Shown: piece by piece, positions 42,701-48,784 of the stretch | Numbering within the stretch: position 1 is the stretch's first letter | Layout: each line of letters opens with the position of its first letter | Assembly (NCBI GenBank): GCA_039621445.1 | Contig: CP154955.1 | Coordinates: forward strand, 23,274,064 to 23,338,063 | DNA: 64,000 bases | Reading direction: 5' to 3' | Origin: Euglena gracilis | Lineage: Eukaryota > Euglenida > Euglenophyceae > Euglenales | The notes under the pieces: model-generated | Told to the model about the DNA's origin: nothing | Seen by the model: the letters and a program-made list of their open reading frames with translations, nothing else | Databases searched by the model: none | Position numbers and translations under genes: made by a program

Positions 42701-43699
42701 TGGTCTGACCGGTCTGGGATGTGGAAGGCACACCCCAAAGTTGGTGTGTGCATGCATGTATGTATGTGTACGTGCATTGTTGGTGTATGCATGTGCATTG
42801 TGCTTCATCACTGTTGTTTGAGCCCTATGCAACGATACAAAGGACAAAGTTCTCAGCAGTGGGAAAAGCAAGAATGGGACAAGCAATGGGAAAGAAGCGC
42901 TTTCAATCAATGGAAAAGAAGATGTTTGGCAATTGAGTCACTCGAGAAAATTTGATGTCTTCAGTTTGTCTATTTTTCTGACACAGCCAAAGAGCTGGAG
43001 TTTGACGGAACGCATGTGAATGATGGCTGCTTTTGGATGGAGCTTGCAGATGTGGTTCGACATTTCCGGAACTTCGACGTGTGCGACAGAACCCGCGGTG
43101 TGCAAGCGCGCTGCCGAATGCACAGGTCCCAAAAAGGGGACTTAGCTCCAGCTAGGCTGTGGACCGACCCCCTGGGGGGCCCGCTGACATGAAGTTGGGC
43201 CAACACGCACCAGGCTGAACCATTTTTTCCGGGCTCAAGGATGAATTCTCAAAAAAAGGTGTCTTTGTTGGGCTTTGGCTGAGAATCACGGGATTTTAAA
43301 AAAATTTAAAAAAGTTTAACCCTGCTGTTTTTTGGGGCTTTTTTTGCCAGTGTTTGGGTTGCCCCCCCCCCCAGACTCCCACTCCTCGGTGGGGGGGGTT
43401 CCAGCCAGCACTTTTTTCCAGTCTGCCGGCTGGATTTGAACGAGAACCATCATTAGCCTCTCATGCAGCATCGCAACAATCGAGAATTGATGAATCGCAT
43501 TTACCTCAAAGAGCATTCACCCCAAACATGCTTTGTCTATGGAGGTTCCATTTTTGATTTCTGACCCATTTTAGCTCTTTGCCAACAGAGCATCAGCATC
43601 AGAGCATTGGTGCTTTCAGGTTCATTTGTTCCTCACCCACCTTTGGTTGTGAATCCTCCTGGTGGCCGATTGCCATTTATGACCAACAGTGACAAATAA
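28962..43699 (+). CDS. Calpain-type cysteine protease gene, about 13 exons
   Basis: Short exons on the plus strand assemble, mostly in matching phase, into a calpain catalytic core: [13 protein letters not shown] (29079), [13 protein letters not shown] (32271), [16 protein letters not shown] (36570), GKYEVRIFN (36721), [11 protein letters not shown] (37062), QPLFASPKG (37733), [20 protein letters not shown] (39396), a 24-residue helix-like exon (39974), ALIAASS...GIVQ (40531), GHAYSVL and [18 protein letters not shown] (42605), [16 protein letters not shown] (42987). The triad is present: Cys (36584), His (42608), Asn (42668). Calpains are cytosolic, usually calcium-dependent, limited proteases. 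After the core come two short exons and a TAA at 43697; I see no complete C2-like or EF-hand domain. The predicted protein is about 430 residues if it starts at ATG 28962, which follows a stop directly; an upstream exon is possible. Confidence 0.88.
29867..30925. repeat. 1.06-kb compound tetranucleotide inverted microsatellite inside a calpain intron
   Basis: In order: (ATAC)n, (AGAC)n at 29912-29983, (ATAC)n to about 30190, a near-palindromic hinge CATTGCATGCATGCATACAATG (about 30207-30228), (GTAT)n, (GCAT)n, (GGAT)n, (GGAC)n at 30374-30414, (GGAT)n, (GTAT)n. The arms on each side of the hinge are reverse complements over 300 bp or more, so the strand can fold into one very long hairpin. Open frames up to 455 codons here are artefacts. 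Confidence 0.98.
31615..31915 (+). repeat. Dispersed repeat, family F, two tandem copies
   Basis: Two units of about 150 bp, each with GACCCAAA, CCATGGGTTT, GGGCCAAAA, AAAAACGCTCATTTTCGGCT and GG(A)GGC(C)AAAAAAA, then TCGTTTCGGGCAA. They match 2471-2645 on the other strand. Confidence 0.85.
32271..32354 (+). CDS. Calpain exon 2
   Basis: Acceptor TTCTCTTGCAG, phase 1; reads [20 protein letters not shown] and QPDDVKQ; donor CAAG|GTGTAC, phase 1. It corresponds to the LF..GI.P.DI.QG segment before the catalytic cysteine and joins exactly into exon 3 as QG-SVGNCW. Confidence 0.8.
32620..32780 (+). repeat. Degenerate tandem repeat (AAAATAATGGCCA)
   Basis: About seven units of 20 to 25 bp containing AATAATGGCCAC or similar, inside calpain intron 2. 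Confidence 0.75.
32978..33960. mobile_element. Family C element with GGGAATTTCTTAAG ends
   Basis: The left end GGGAATTTCTTAAGCCGGACC and right end GGTCCTTAAGAAATTCCC are inverted repeats with a 3-bp gap. Inside are CCAGCCAGCACC(T)nCC-type sequence, C/G-runs and GTCGACC blocks. A shorter copy is at 43779-44188. Non-coding, within calpain intron 2. Confidence 0.6.
33130..33745 (+). repeat. GTCGACC / CCACCAGGCCTTCCC repeat family G
   Basis: Two blocks with GTGTCGACCACCCCCC and, at 33694-33716, CACCAGGCCTTCCCGTTCG. The same pairing of (G)nTCGACC or (G)nTCCGACC with CCACCAGGCCTTCCC occurs at 45475-45500 and twice at 47310-47500. A TTCG hairpin (CCGCCTTCGGCGCCGGG) lies at 33243. Confidence 0.7.
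34484..34866. mobile_element. C/G-run inverted-repeat element (CACTTGAAACCC / GGGTTTGAACG ends)
   Basis: The left side reads CCCCACTTGAAACCCCCCCC, ACCTATAACC; the right side GTTTATAAGTGGGGG, GGGTTTGAACG, roughly inverse. Between are two similar segments (GGGCCGACAAACCAAACCGG and CGGCTGACCAACCAAACCGG). About 380 bp, non-coding. Confidence 0.5.
35155..35335 (+). repeat. G/C-run repeat with family E core
   Basis: GGGGGGATATTTGGCGCCGA, AAATTTTTGAAAAAGGCACT, ATTTTTGGCATTTTTCGCA, then GTGGGTGGGTGGACCC and pairing C/G-runs. Close relative of 24000-24130. Confidence 0.8.
36570..36637 (+). CDS. Calpain exon 3 (catalytic cysteine)
   Basis: Acceptor GCGCTGCCTCAG, phase 1; reads [19 protein letters not shown], with the nucleophile in GNCW. 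The 3' limit is uncertain: homology suggests it ends at or just after AERP, where no GT donor exists; a GC donor at 36638 is the nearest workable site. Confidence 0.8.
36691..36748 (+). CDS. Calpain exon 4
   Basis: Reads [19 protein letters not shown], matching the Y.VR.F strand of calpains. In-frame sequence upstream to 36677 (ALLSK) also fits the family, so the start may be earlier. A GC donor at 36749 (phase 1) is compatible with exon 5; the GT at 36751 is not in phase. Confidence 0.65.
37033..37104 (+). CDS. Calpain exon 5
   Basis: Acceptor TTGATGTTTCAG; reads [14 protein letters not shown], the NG.W..V.VDD motif; donor at GGGG|TTT (GT 37105). Phases 1 and 1. Confidence 0.75.
37733..37812 (+). 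CDS. Calpain exon 6
   Basis: Acceptor TCTTTTCGGATGCAG, phase 1; reads [20 protein letters not shown]; donor CTG|GTATGC, phase 0, joining directly to exon 7. Confidence 0.75.
39396..39523 (+). CDS. Calpain exon 7
   Basis: Acceptor TGATCTGTAG, phase 0; reads [20 protein letters not shown] followed by [19 protein letters not shown]; donor GTAG|GTGTGTG, phase 2. One of the most conserved calpain blocks (W..L.EKA.AK..GSY..L.GG). Confidence 0.9.
39974..40046 (+). CDS. Calpain exon 8
   Basis: Acceptor TCATTGCTGCCAG, phase 2 matching exon 7; reads [20 protein letters not shown] and ADQM; donor ATG|GTGACC, phase 0. It is less conserved, and the join rests on phase and position. Confidence 0.6.
40531..40638 (+). 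CDS. Calpain exon 9
   Basis: GC-rich; reads [16 protein letters not shown] and EAVQGIVQ and leaves at CAG|GTGTGG in phase 0 directly before GHAYSVL of exon 10. The start after GGCCAG is chosen for phase. Open GC-rich sequence from 40249 to here may hold another exon. Confidence 0.75.
42605..42743 (+). CDS. Calpain exon 10 (catalytic histidine and asparagine)
   Basis: Acceptor CCTTTTCCAG, phase 0; reads [46 protein letters not shown]; donor GTGTGT, phase 1. The His and Asn of the triad are both here. Confidence 0.92.
42987..43099 (+). CDS. Calpain exon 11
   Basis: Acceptor TTTTTCTGACACAG, phase 1 matching exon 10; reads [20 protein letters not shown] and [17 protein letters not shown]...D..R.F is the end of the catalytic core. 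Confidence 0.88.
43469..43534 (+). CDS. Calpain exon 12 (probable)
   Basis: Acceptor CCTCTCATGCAG, phase 0; reads [20 protein letters not shown]; donor TTT|GTCTAT (phase 0) or GAG|GTTCCA (phase 1). The family match is weak, and the assignment rests on phase, position and composition. Confidence 0.5.
43589..43699 (+). CDS. Calpain terminal exon (probable)
   Basis: Acceptor CTTTGCCAACAG, phase 0; reads [36 protein letters not shown] and TAA at 43697-43699. It is the natural end of the gene, without recognisable C-terminal domain. Confidence 0.5.
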   Translation, partial: SISIRALVLSGSFVPHPPLVVNPPGGRLPFMTNSDK

Positions 43700-43778
43700 T
43701 TTAATCATCCTATTACCCCCCCCCCCCAATATGGCAGTGCCCTGATTGGTGGGAAATATGATTCCAGTGTTCTGGACA

Positions 43779-44188
43779 GGGAATTTATTAAGCCGGACCC
43801 CCCCCTACCCCCCCCCCCCCGGGGGGGGCCAGCCAGCACTTTTTTTTTCCAGGCAGCCTCCCAGCTGGACTGCGAATCCTCCCCCCCCCGGGGTTGAGCA
43901 GTAAAGTTTTCGCGCCAAAAAATTTGAAAGGCGTGGCCAAAATGTCCAAAAATGACTTTTCGGGGGTTTCACCAAAAATTTTTGCTGAAAAATGCACCCC
44001 AACTGGATTTGGGCTGGTTTGCCGGGTCCCAGCCGGGTCAAGCCCAGCAGCCGGGTTCGAACCACCTCCCTGATCCCCCCCCCTAGGGAACCAACCAGCA
44101 CCTTTTTTCCAGCCAGCACCTTTTCCCAGTCGGCCAGCTGCCCCCCCCCCCTCCGGGAGGTTTTTAAGAAATTCTCTGATCCCGGCAT
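43779..44188. mobile_element. Family C element, second copy
   Basis: Starts GGGAATTTATTAAGCCGGAC and ends GGTTTTTAAGAAATTCTC; inside are CCAGCCAGCAC(T)n, CAGCTGG and long C/G-runs as in 32978-33960. It begins 80 bp after the calpain stop. Confidence 0.55.
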
Positions 44189-44557
44189 CCCCTTTTTAAG
44201 GCAAAAATCCTTCATGTCAAGGTGAAAATGGTGGTTGCAGAAATGCATGTCATTTTTGATATTCGCTTTAAGAAGTCTTCGGCCGATCCAATTCGTTCAC
44301 CCACGGCTGCCAAAGGCTGACGAGGCTGCTATTGGCTGCCACTGGCCAAACAATGGCAAGATTTAGCTGGTGAGTGCATCAAAGAACAATCATGAAAAGT
44401 GGCATTTGTAATACCGAAGTTTCAAGTTCCCAATATTGATGGGGAAATTGTTGTCCTGTTTTGTCTCTGATGACATCAGTAACGTTATTTTATTTTGTTT
44501 TAGAATTCAGGTTTTCAATGCGGCTATCTTTTGAACAGTTTTGTTGAGTTTCCACAG

Positions 44558-44729
44558 ATTTCTGCTGAAATTGTCTCACATTTTTTATCCGACCCTCAAT
44601 CGTCCAGAGCGCAGGTTGCTGAGAGTTATCAGCCAATTCGATGCATTTGCCGCACAGATGTCAACGACCTCCGGCTTAATATCCATGAGGAGAAGGGCTG
44701 CCCAGGCCCATGCTATGGCTGCTGTGGAG
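44558..44729 (+). CDS. Candidate internal exon, unknown protein
   Basis: Acceptor GAGTTTCCACAG, phase 2; 57 open codons including RPERRLLRVISQFDAFAAQM and RRRAAQAHAMAAVE; donor GAG|GTTTCC, phase 0. The composition suggests amphipathic helices. It joins in phase to 45830. Not recognised. A second frame (CICRTDVNDLRLNIHEEKGC) is also open; I prefer the helical one on composition only. Confidence 0.45.
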
Positions 44730-45224
44730 GTTTCCATCCATTCTCGTATTTCTTTTAGAAGTGCTGAGTGCATGGAAGGGAATGACCAGTCTCGGAAAGC
44801 CGGCTTAGCCACATTCCTCCAGCACCAGAAGCGTTCTTTTTTTGGCAAGTTGGATTATCCTTGTCTTTATCCGATCGCCTTTTGGATTTTTTTGGGGTAT
44901 TTTTGGAAAATGAGGCTGCAGTCGGCCTCGGACCAACTCTTTCCCCCCCAAGAGGTCGTAACGGCAAAGTGTTGTGGACTGAATTTCAAAATAATAATGA
45001 AGGTGCAGCCTTTTGATGTTTGATGGTGGGGGTGAGTCTGCCAAGGTGGCAGGGCACCATCCCCCCGACAGCTGTCCCATCCTTCCGGGAGTCAAAGAAG
45101 TGTGCACCCCCCAAAAACCCATTCACACTGAACTGCTTTCGGGTAGTGCCCAAATACGCCACACCCCTGAGGGCACGAAACTTCGGTCCCATAATGTGTG
45201 CACTCTGTGCACTTGAATGGGGGG

Positions 45225-45500
45225 GGTTTAGGGGATCGACCACCCACCCACCACCCATGGGGTTCAGATTCCTTTTGAACCCTCGGGGGGGATGTGACAC
45301 TTATTTGGACACTGTGCACCATTTGGGCCCCGCGCATTGAAATGGGGGGTTCACCCGTCATCATGATGTTTTGGGGGGGGGTTCAACCCCTTCCTTTTTT
45401 TCAGGGACGACAGTTTGATATTAAAATTTTGTTTTGTTACCAATTTTTTTTTTGCCTGGCGGTGTGGTGGGTGGGCGACCCCCTCCCCCACCAGGCCTTC
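45225..45500 (+). repeat. Family G repeat
   Basis: G-run with GATCGACCACCCACCCACCA, CCCTCGGGGGGGATG and later CCCCCACCAGGCCTTCCC. Non-coding. Confidence 0.6.
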
Positions 45501-45829
45501 CCTTTTTTTGGCAGAAGCCAAACTTTCAACAAAAGAAGACAAGTTGCATGTTTTCTCAAATTTCATGATGGTTGATTTAATGCATAAATATGTTCATTTC
45601 ATCCTCTTGATTTTTCCAAACAGTTTCTTCGCATACATTCCTTAATTCTGTAGCACAAGGAAGCTAGAACCTAGTGAAGACTTTCTGGAGGATTATGAGA
45701 AGAAAGAAAGAAGATTGTGTTGGCAATGATTTCCAGCAATCATTCTCTTTTAAAAAAATACAATGATGGAAATCAATAGGTTTTTCAATTTTTCGCATTA
45801 CCGAACCACTTCTTTTCCCCTCCTTTCAG

Positions 45830-45910
45830 AATGCCTCAGGTTCTGGTGTCAATGCCGTGGTTGTCGCCTGCCAGGGCTCGGTTTCGTATTCCAACAGCGT
45901 GGTCAGCAGG
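45830..45910 (+). CDS. Candidate internal exon, unknown protein
   Basis: Strong acceptor TTTTCCCCTCCTTTCAG, phase 0; reads NASGSGVNAVVVACQGSVSY and SNSVVSR. The donor is ambiguous among several GT sites at 45899-45926. It follows 44558-44729 in phase. Confidence 0.4.
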
Positions 45911-45924
45911 CTTGTGCTTAGTCG

Positions 45925-46205
45925 GGTGCCTACCCCACGGGGGGGGGGGTGCTAGGGGCAGGCACCCCATAGCACCCGATCCGACCCCCCCCGGGGGGGG
46001 GTAGGGTTTTGGGGGGTGCCTGCCCCTAGCAGGCACCCCCCTCCGACCCCGGCGCCGAAGGCGCTGGGGGCCCGGAAAAGGCCATTTTCAATGAAAATTT
46101 TCTGGGTCCGGCCCGGACCCCTATCCCCCCCCCGGGGGGGGGGGGGTGTGCCTGCTAGGGGCAGGCAAGGCACCCTATAGCACCCACCCCCCCTCTCCGG
46201 CCCGG
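45925..46205. repeat. GTGCCTGC...GCAGGCAC element with C/G-runs
   Basis: Contains GTGCTAGGGGCAGGCACCCC, GGTGCCTGCCCCTAGCAGGC, a central CGGCGCCGAAGGCGCTGGGG hairpin, and TGTGCCTGCTAGGGGCAGGC near the right end. Related sequence at 61625-61860 and 62085-62335. Confidence 0.65.
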
Positions 46206-46318
46206 TCGGTAAGTGCAAGCATGGTGGTCAGTCTGCCAACAGACAAGTGGCATCGAGTGGTGGGCTTGGTGGGCAATTGTGAGGGACTTCCAACCATGTC
46301 CCCCTCTTTCGATGGTAG

Positions 46319-46437
46319 TTTTCGATGCGGGCTCTGACGCCGGCTCATCTGCGGTCACAAAAGCACGGGCGAGACACGGGAGGGCCGGACGTGCTGCATC
46401 TGCTGCGGCTTTTGAGCCTCGGGGCACAGTGTCTTAG
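46319..46437 (+). CDS. Candidate terminal exon, unknown protein
   Basis: After CTTTCGATGGTAG the frame reads FDAGSDAGSSAVTKARARHG, RAGRAASAAAFEPRGTVS and TAG. Ala/Arg-rich with GC-biased codons. It could end the gene begun at 44558, or the frame could belong to a different gene. Confidence 0.35.
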
Positions 46438-47116
46438 ATCTGCAAAACTGGTGGCCTGACCTACCCCGCATTCTGGAATAGTCTTTTCAGCCTTTCCCCA
46501 ACGGGTTTGACGAGGTCATCTTTTTGTGCATTCATAAGGGTTTCTTGTGTGTTAATTCTGAGATAAATGGTGTTATCCTGGCTTTTGAGAGGTTTTGACG
46601 TCAGCGTGGCAGTTTTGACTACGTCGTTCCTGGGCTATCTGGGTGTAAAAAAAATTGCTTTTATTCTTACTAGTGCATTGTCCCCCCCAGGTAAATGTGA
46701 AAGGTGGCATTTGTCAAGCCCAAAATGTATTCTGGTAGCTCCCAAGCAACCAACCAAACCGCATACAGGCCGTCCGCATGTTGTTTTGTGCCACTTGCCA
46801 CTTTTGTTTTGTGCCATTGTTGTTATTATTGTTATTATTGGTGTTTATTTATTTTTATTGCTATTCTCATTGTCTGCTTGTTGTTATTGTTGTTGTGGTG
46901 ATGTCGTTACTGCCAGATTATACACATTTGTTGATTGATCACATAAACGGATTTAATGTTATTTATTTTCATTTTTTATTCAGTTGTAAATTTAATTATA
47001 TTGTCTTTTACAATATAACCTTTTTGTATTTGGTTCCTTTGTTTTTCAATGTTTTCTGGTTCCTTTGCTGTTGTTAAGTGATGTCGTTTTTTTTTCTGAT
47101 TTTATTTCAACGTCAG

Positions 47117-47244
47117 ATGTGGTGGTTGATGCCCAATGCAGTTCCTGTCGCTGTTTCGCTCAGGGTGCTTTGCACCCGAACAATGTGCGCACCGTCCTTA
47201 CCAGTCCCTTGTTATTTCATGAGCGATCATCGAAGCCCCTCTGA
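47117..47244 (+). CDS. Candidate exon, unknown protein
   Basis: Acceptor TTATTTCAACGTCAG, phase 1; reads VVVDAQCSSCRCFAQGALHP, NNVRTVLTSPLLFHE; in-frame stop at 47242 unless spliced earlier. Four closely spaced cysteines are notable. Not recognised. Confidence 0.4.
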
Positions 47245-47309
47245 TGCGCTGGCACGTTAACTCCACCCACGTGCTCAGGGCTGTACGGGAATCCCCTCAA
47301 CCCCATGCT

Positions 47310-47500
47310 CCATCCTTGGGGGGGGGGTCCGACCCCCCCACCAGGCCTTCCCGTATTTCTGGTCAAATTTTTTATGTCAAATTTTTTTTCCTTTGGCGTG
47401 GAAGGAATTTTCTGGAATGTGTGCCATGGTGGGTGGAAGGGGATCGACCCACCTCCCAGGTCCAACCCCCCCCCCACCAGGCCTTCCCATACAGCCTTGT
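47310..47500 (+). repeat. Family G repeat, two copies
   Basis: (G)nTCCGACC...CACCAGGCCTTCCCGTATT and GGATCGACC...CACCAGGCCTTCCCATAC, about 140 bp apart. Confidence 0.7.
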
Positions 47501-47640
47501 ATGTGCTGGAATCATGACCCAGGCTTTGTTGAGAGGCATCACCAGAGGCCCCTATCCCCACCAAATTAAGCATTTTTCTCAAGGTGCATCATTTTTTTTG
47601 TAACTTAAAAAATGCTATTTTTCTCCCCCATTTTCCCCAG

Positions 47641-47674
47641 AGAACCTCGGGGATCACAGTTTCCCAAGCATCTG
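47641..47674 (+). CDS. Candidate short exon
   Basis: Acceptor CATTTTCCCCAG; 34 bp that can read NLGDHSFPSIW; donor ATCTG|GTGGTG. Weak because of its length. Confidence 0.2.
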
Positions 47675-47752
47675 GTGGTGTTTCCATAGCATTTCCTCTC
47701 CCACCGCCTTTTTGTCCCTCCCTCCCTCCCTCCCTCCCTCCCTCCTTGTCAG

Positions 47753-47791
47753 CTGAAAGACCTACACTCTGCAGCAGCTTTGGTTTCCAAG
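47753..47791 (+). CDS. Candidate 39-bp exon after a (CCCT)n tract
   Basis: A (CCTC)n microsatellite forms the polypyrimidine tract of the acceptor CCTTGTCAG; the exon reads LKDLHSAAALVSK in phase 0 and leaves at AAG|GTTCCT. Confidence 0.35.
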
Positions 47792-47908
47792 GTTCCTCCG
47801 GGCTTGCCTGCGAATTGCTCAGATCAGCGTGTTGCAGGGTTGGGCCTGAGGATTTGGAGCTTCAGAAGAACACAGAAAACAATATTCTTCACCTGATACT
47901 CATTTCAG

Positions 47909-47938
47909 ACAACGTGGCTTTGCATAACACAGATACAG
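47909..47938 (+). CDS. Candidate 30-bp microexon
   Basis: Acceptor ATACTCATTTCAG, phase 1; reads NVALHNTDT; donor ACAG|GTTCAC, phase 1. It joins in phase to 48173-48246. Confidence 0.4.
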
Positions 47939-48172
47939 GTTCACTGTGCAAAGGGGTCAGCTCAACCCAGCTAGCTCAGCACAGCTGGCCCGGTCGTAAC
48001 TTTTCGCAAAAGCCTCACATTTTTTTTTGAAAAATAGTCGTCAAAGATGGTCAAAAGTGGTGTGTTTGCTGGCTTTCCGGGGGTTTGCCTCACGAATGGG
48101 TCCAGCTGGGTCCACAGGGTCAAGCCATCTTTGTCTTCAGATATTTTGTAGCAAACTGCTGACCCATCCCAG

Positions 48173-48246
48173 GGTCCTCGGAAGAAATTGATCCCCTGTC
48201 CCCAACCGACTCACCTCATGAGTACTACTCGACGGTGATCACTCAG
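48173..48246 (+). CDS. Candidate exon, unknown protein
   Basis: After ACCCATCCCAG (phase 1) the frame reads SSEEIDPLSPTDSPHEYYST, VITQ and leaves at CAG|GTGGGG in phase 0. Acidic/proline-rich. It is probably part of the same gene as 47909-47938; the continuation is not found before NFU1 starts. Confidence 0.4.
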
Positions 48247-48640
48247 GTGGGGGTGGAACGGAAAAAGGAGGAAGGGGGGCACAATATCCAGGCACCGTTA
48301 AAGGATGTAACCTGAGTGTTCAATCAATTACAACAGGGACAAAATTCTTGACGGCACTAAGTGTGCCCAGTTGGCACTGACGGAGCCACCTCCATGCACA
48401 CAATTTTTCACAATTTGACCTTGACACGGACAAAAGTACGATTTGGAAACAACTATTTTTGGACAACTTGGGTACTTTGGCGCCCCAAAACGAACGGTTT
48501 GCCGAGGTATTTAAGAACAGTTAACCTGACAAAACGATACTCATCTTCAAAAAGATGTTTTTTTCAGCACAACCCTTGTTCTTAAATATGCCAGCAGCCT
48601 ATGCATGGAAGCCTCTGCCTCTTCTCAGGGCATTGCTGTG

Positions 48641-48784
48641 ATGTTTCGACACGTGGCCAGGGTTCTTCCCCGACGGGTGCCATTCGTTGCCAGCCGCAGC
48701 CTGTTCATCAAGACCGCCACCACACCCAACCCCGAGTGCTTGAAGTTCTACTCGTTGGACCTGACATTCCTGGAGGAGGGCAAA
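48641..48784 (+). CDS. NFU1 exon 1
   Basis: Presequence and start of the N-terminal domain through FLEEGK, with homology probably extending two to three residues more (VLG). A GT at 48785 gives phase 0, whereas exon 2 needs phase 2, so the 3' boundary is open. The frame is open upstream to 48605. Confidence 0.8.
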
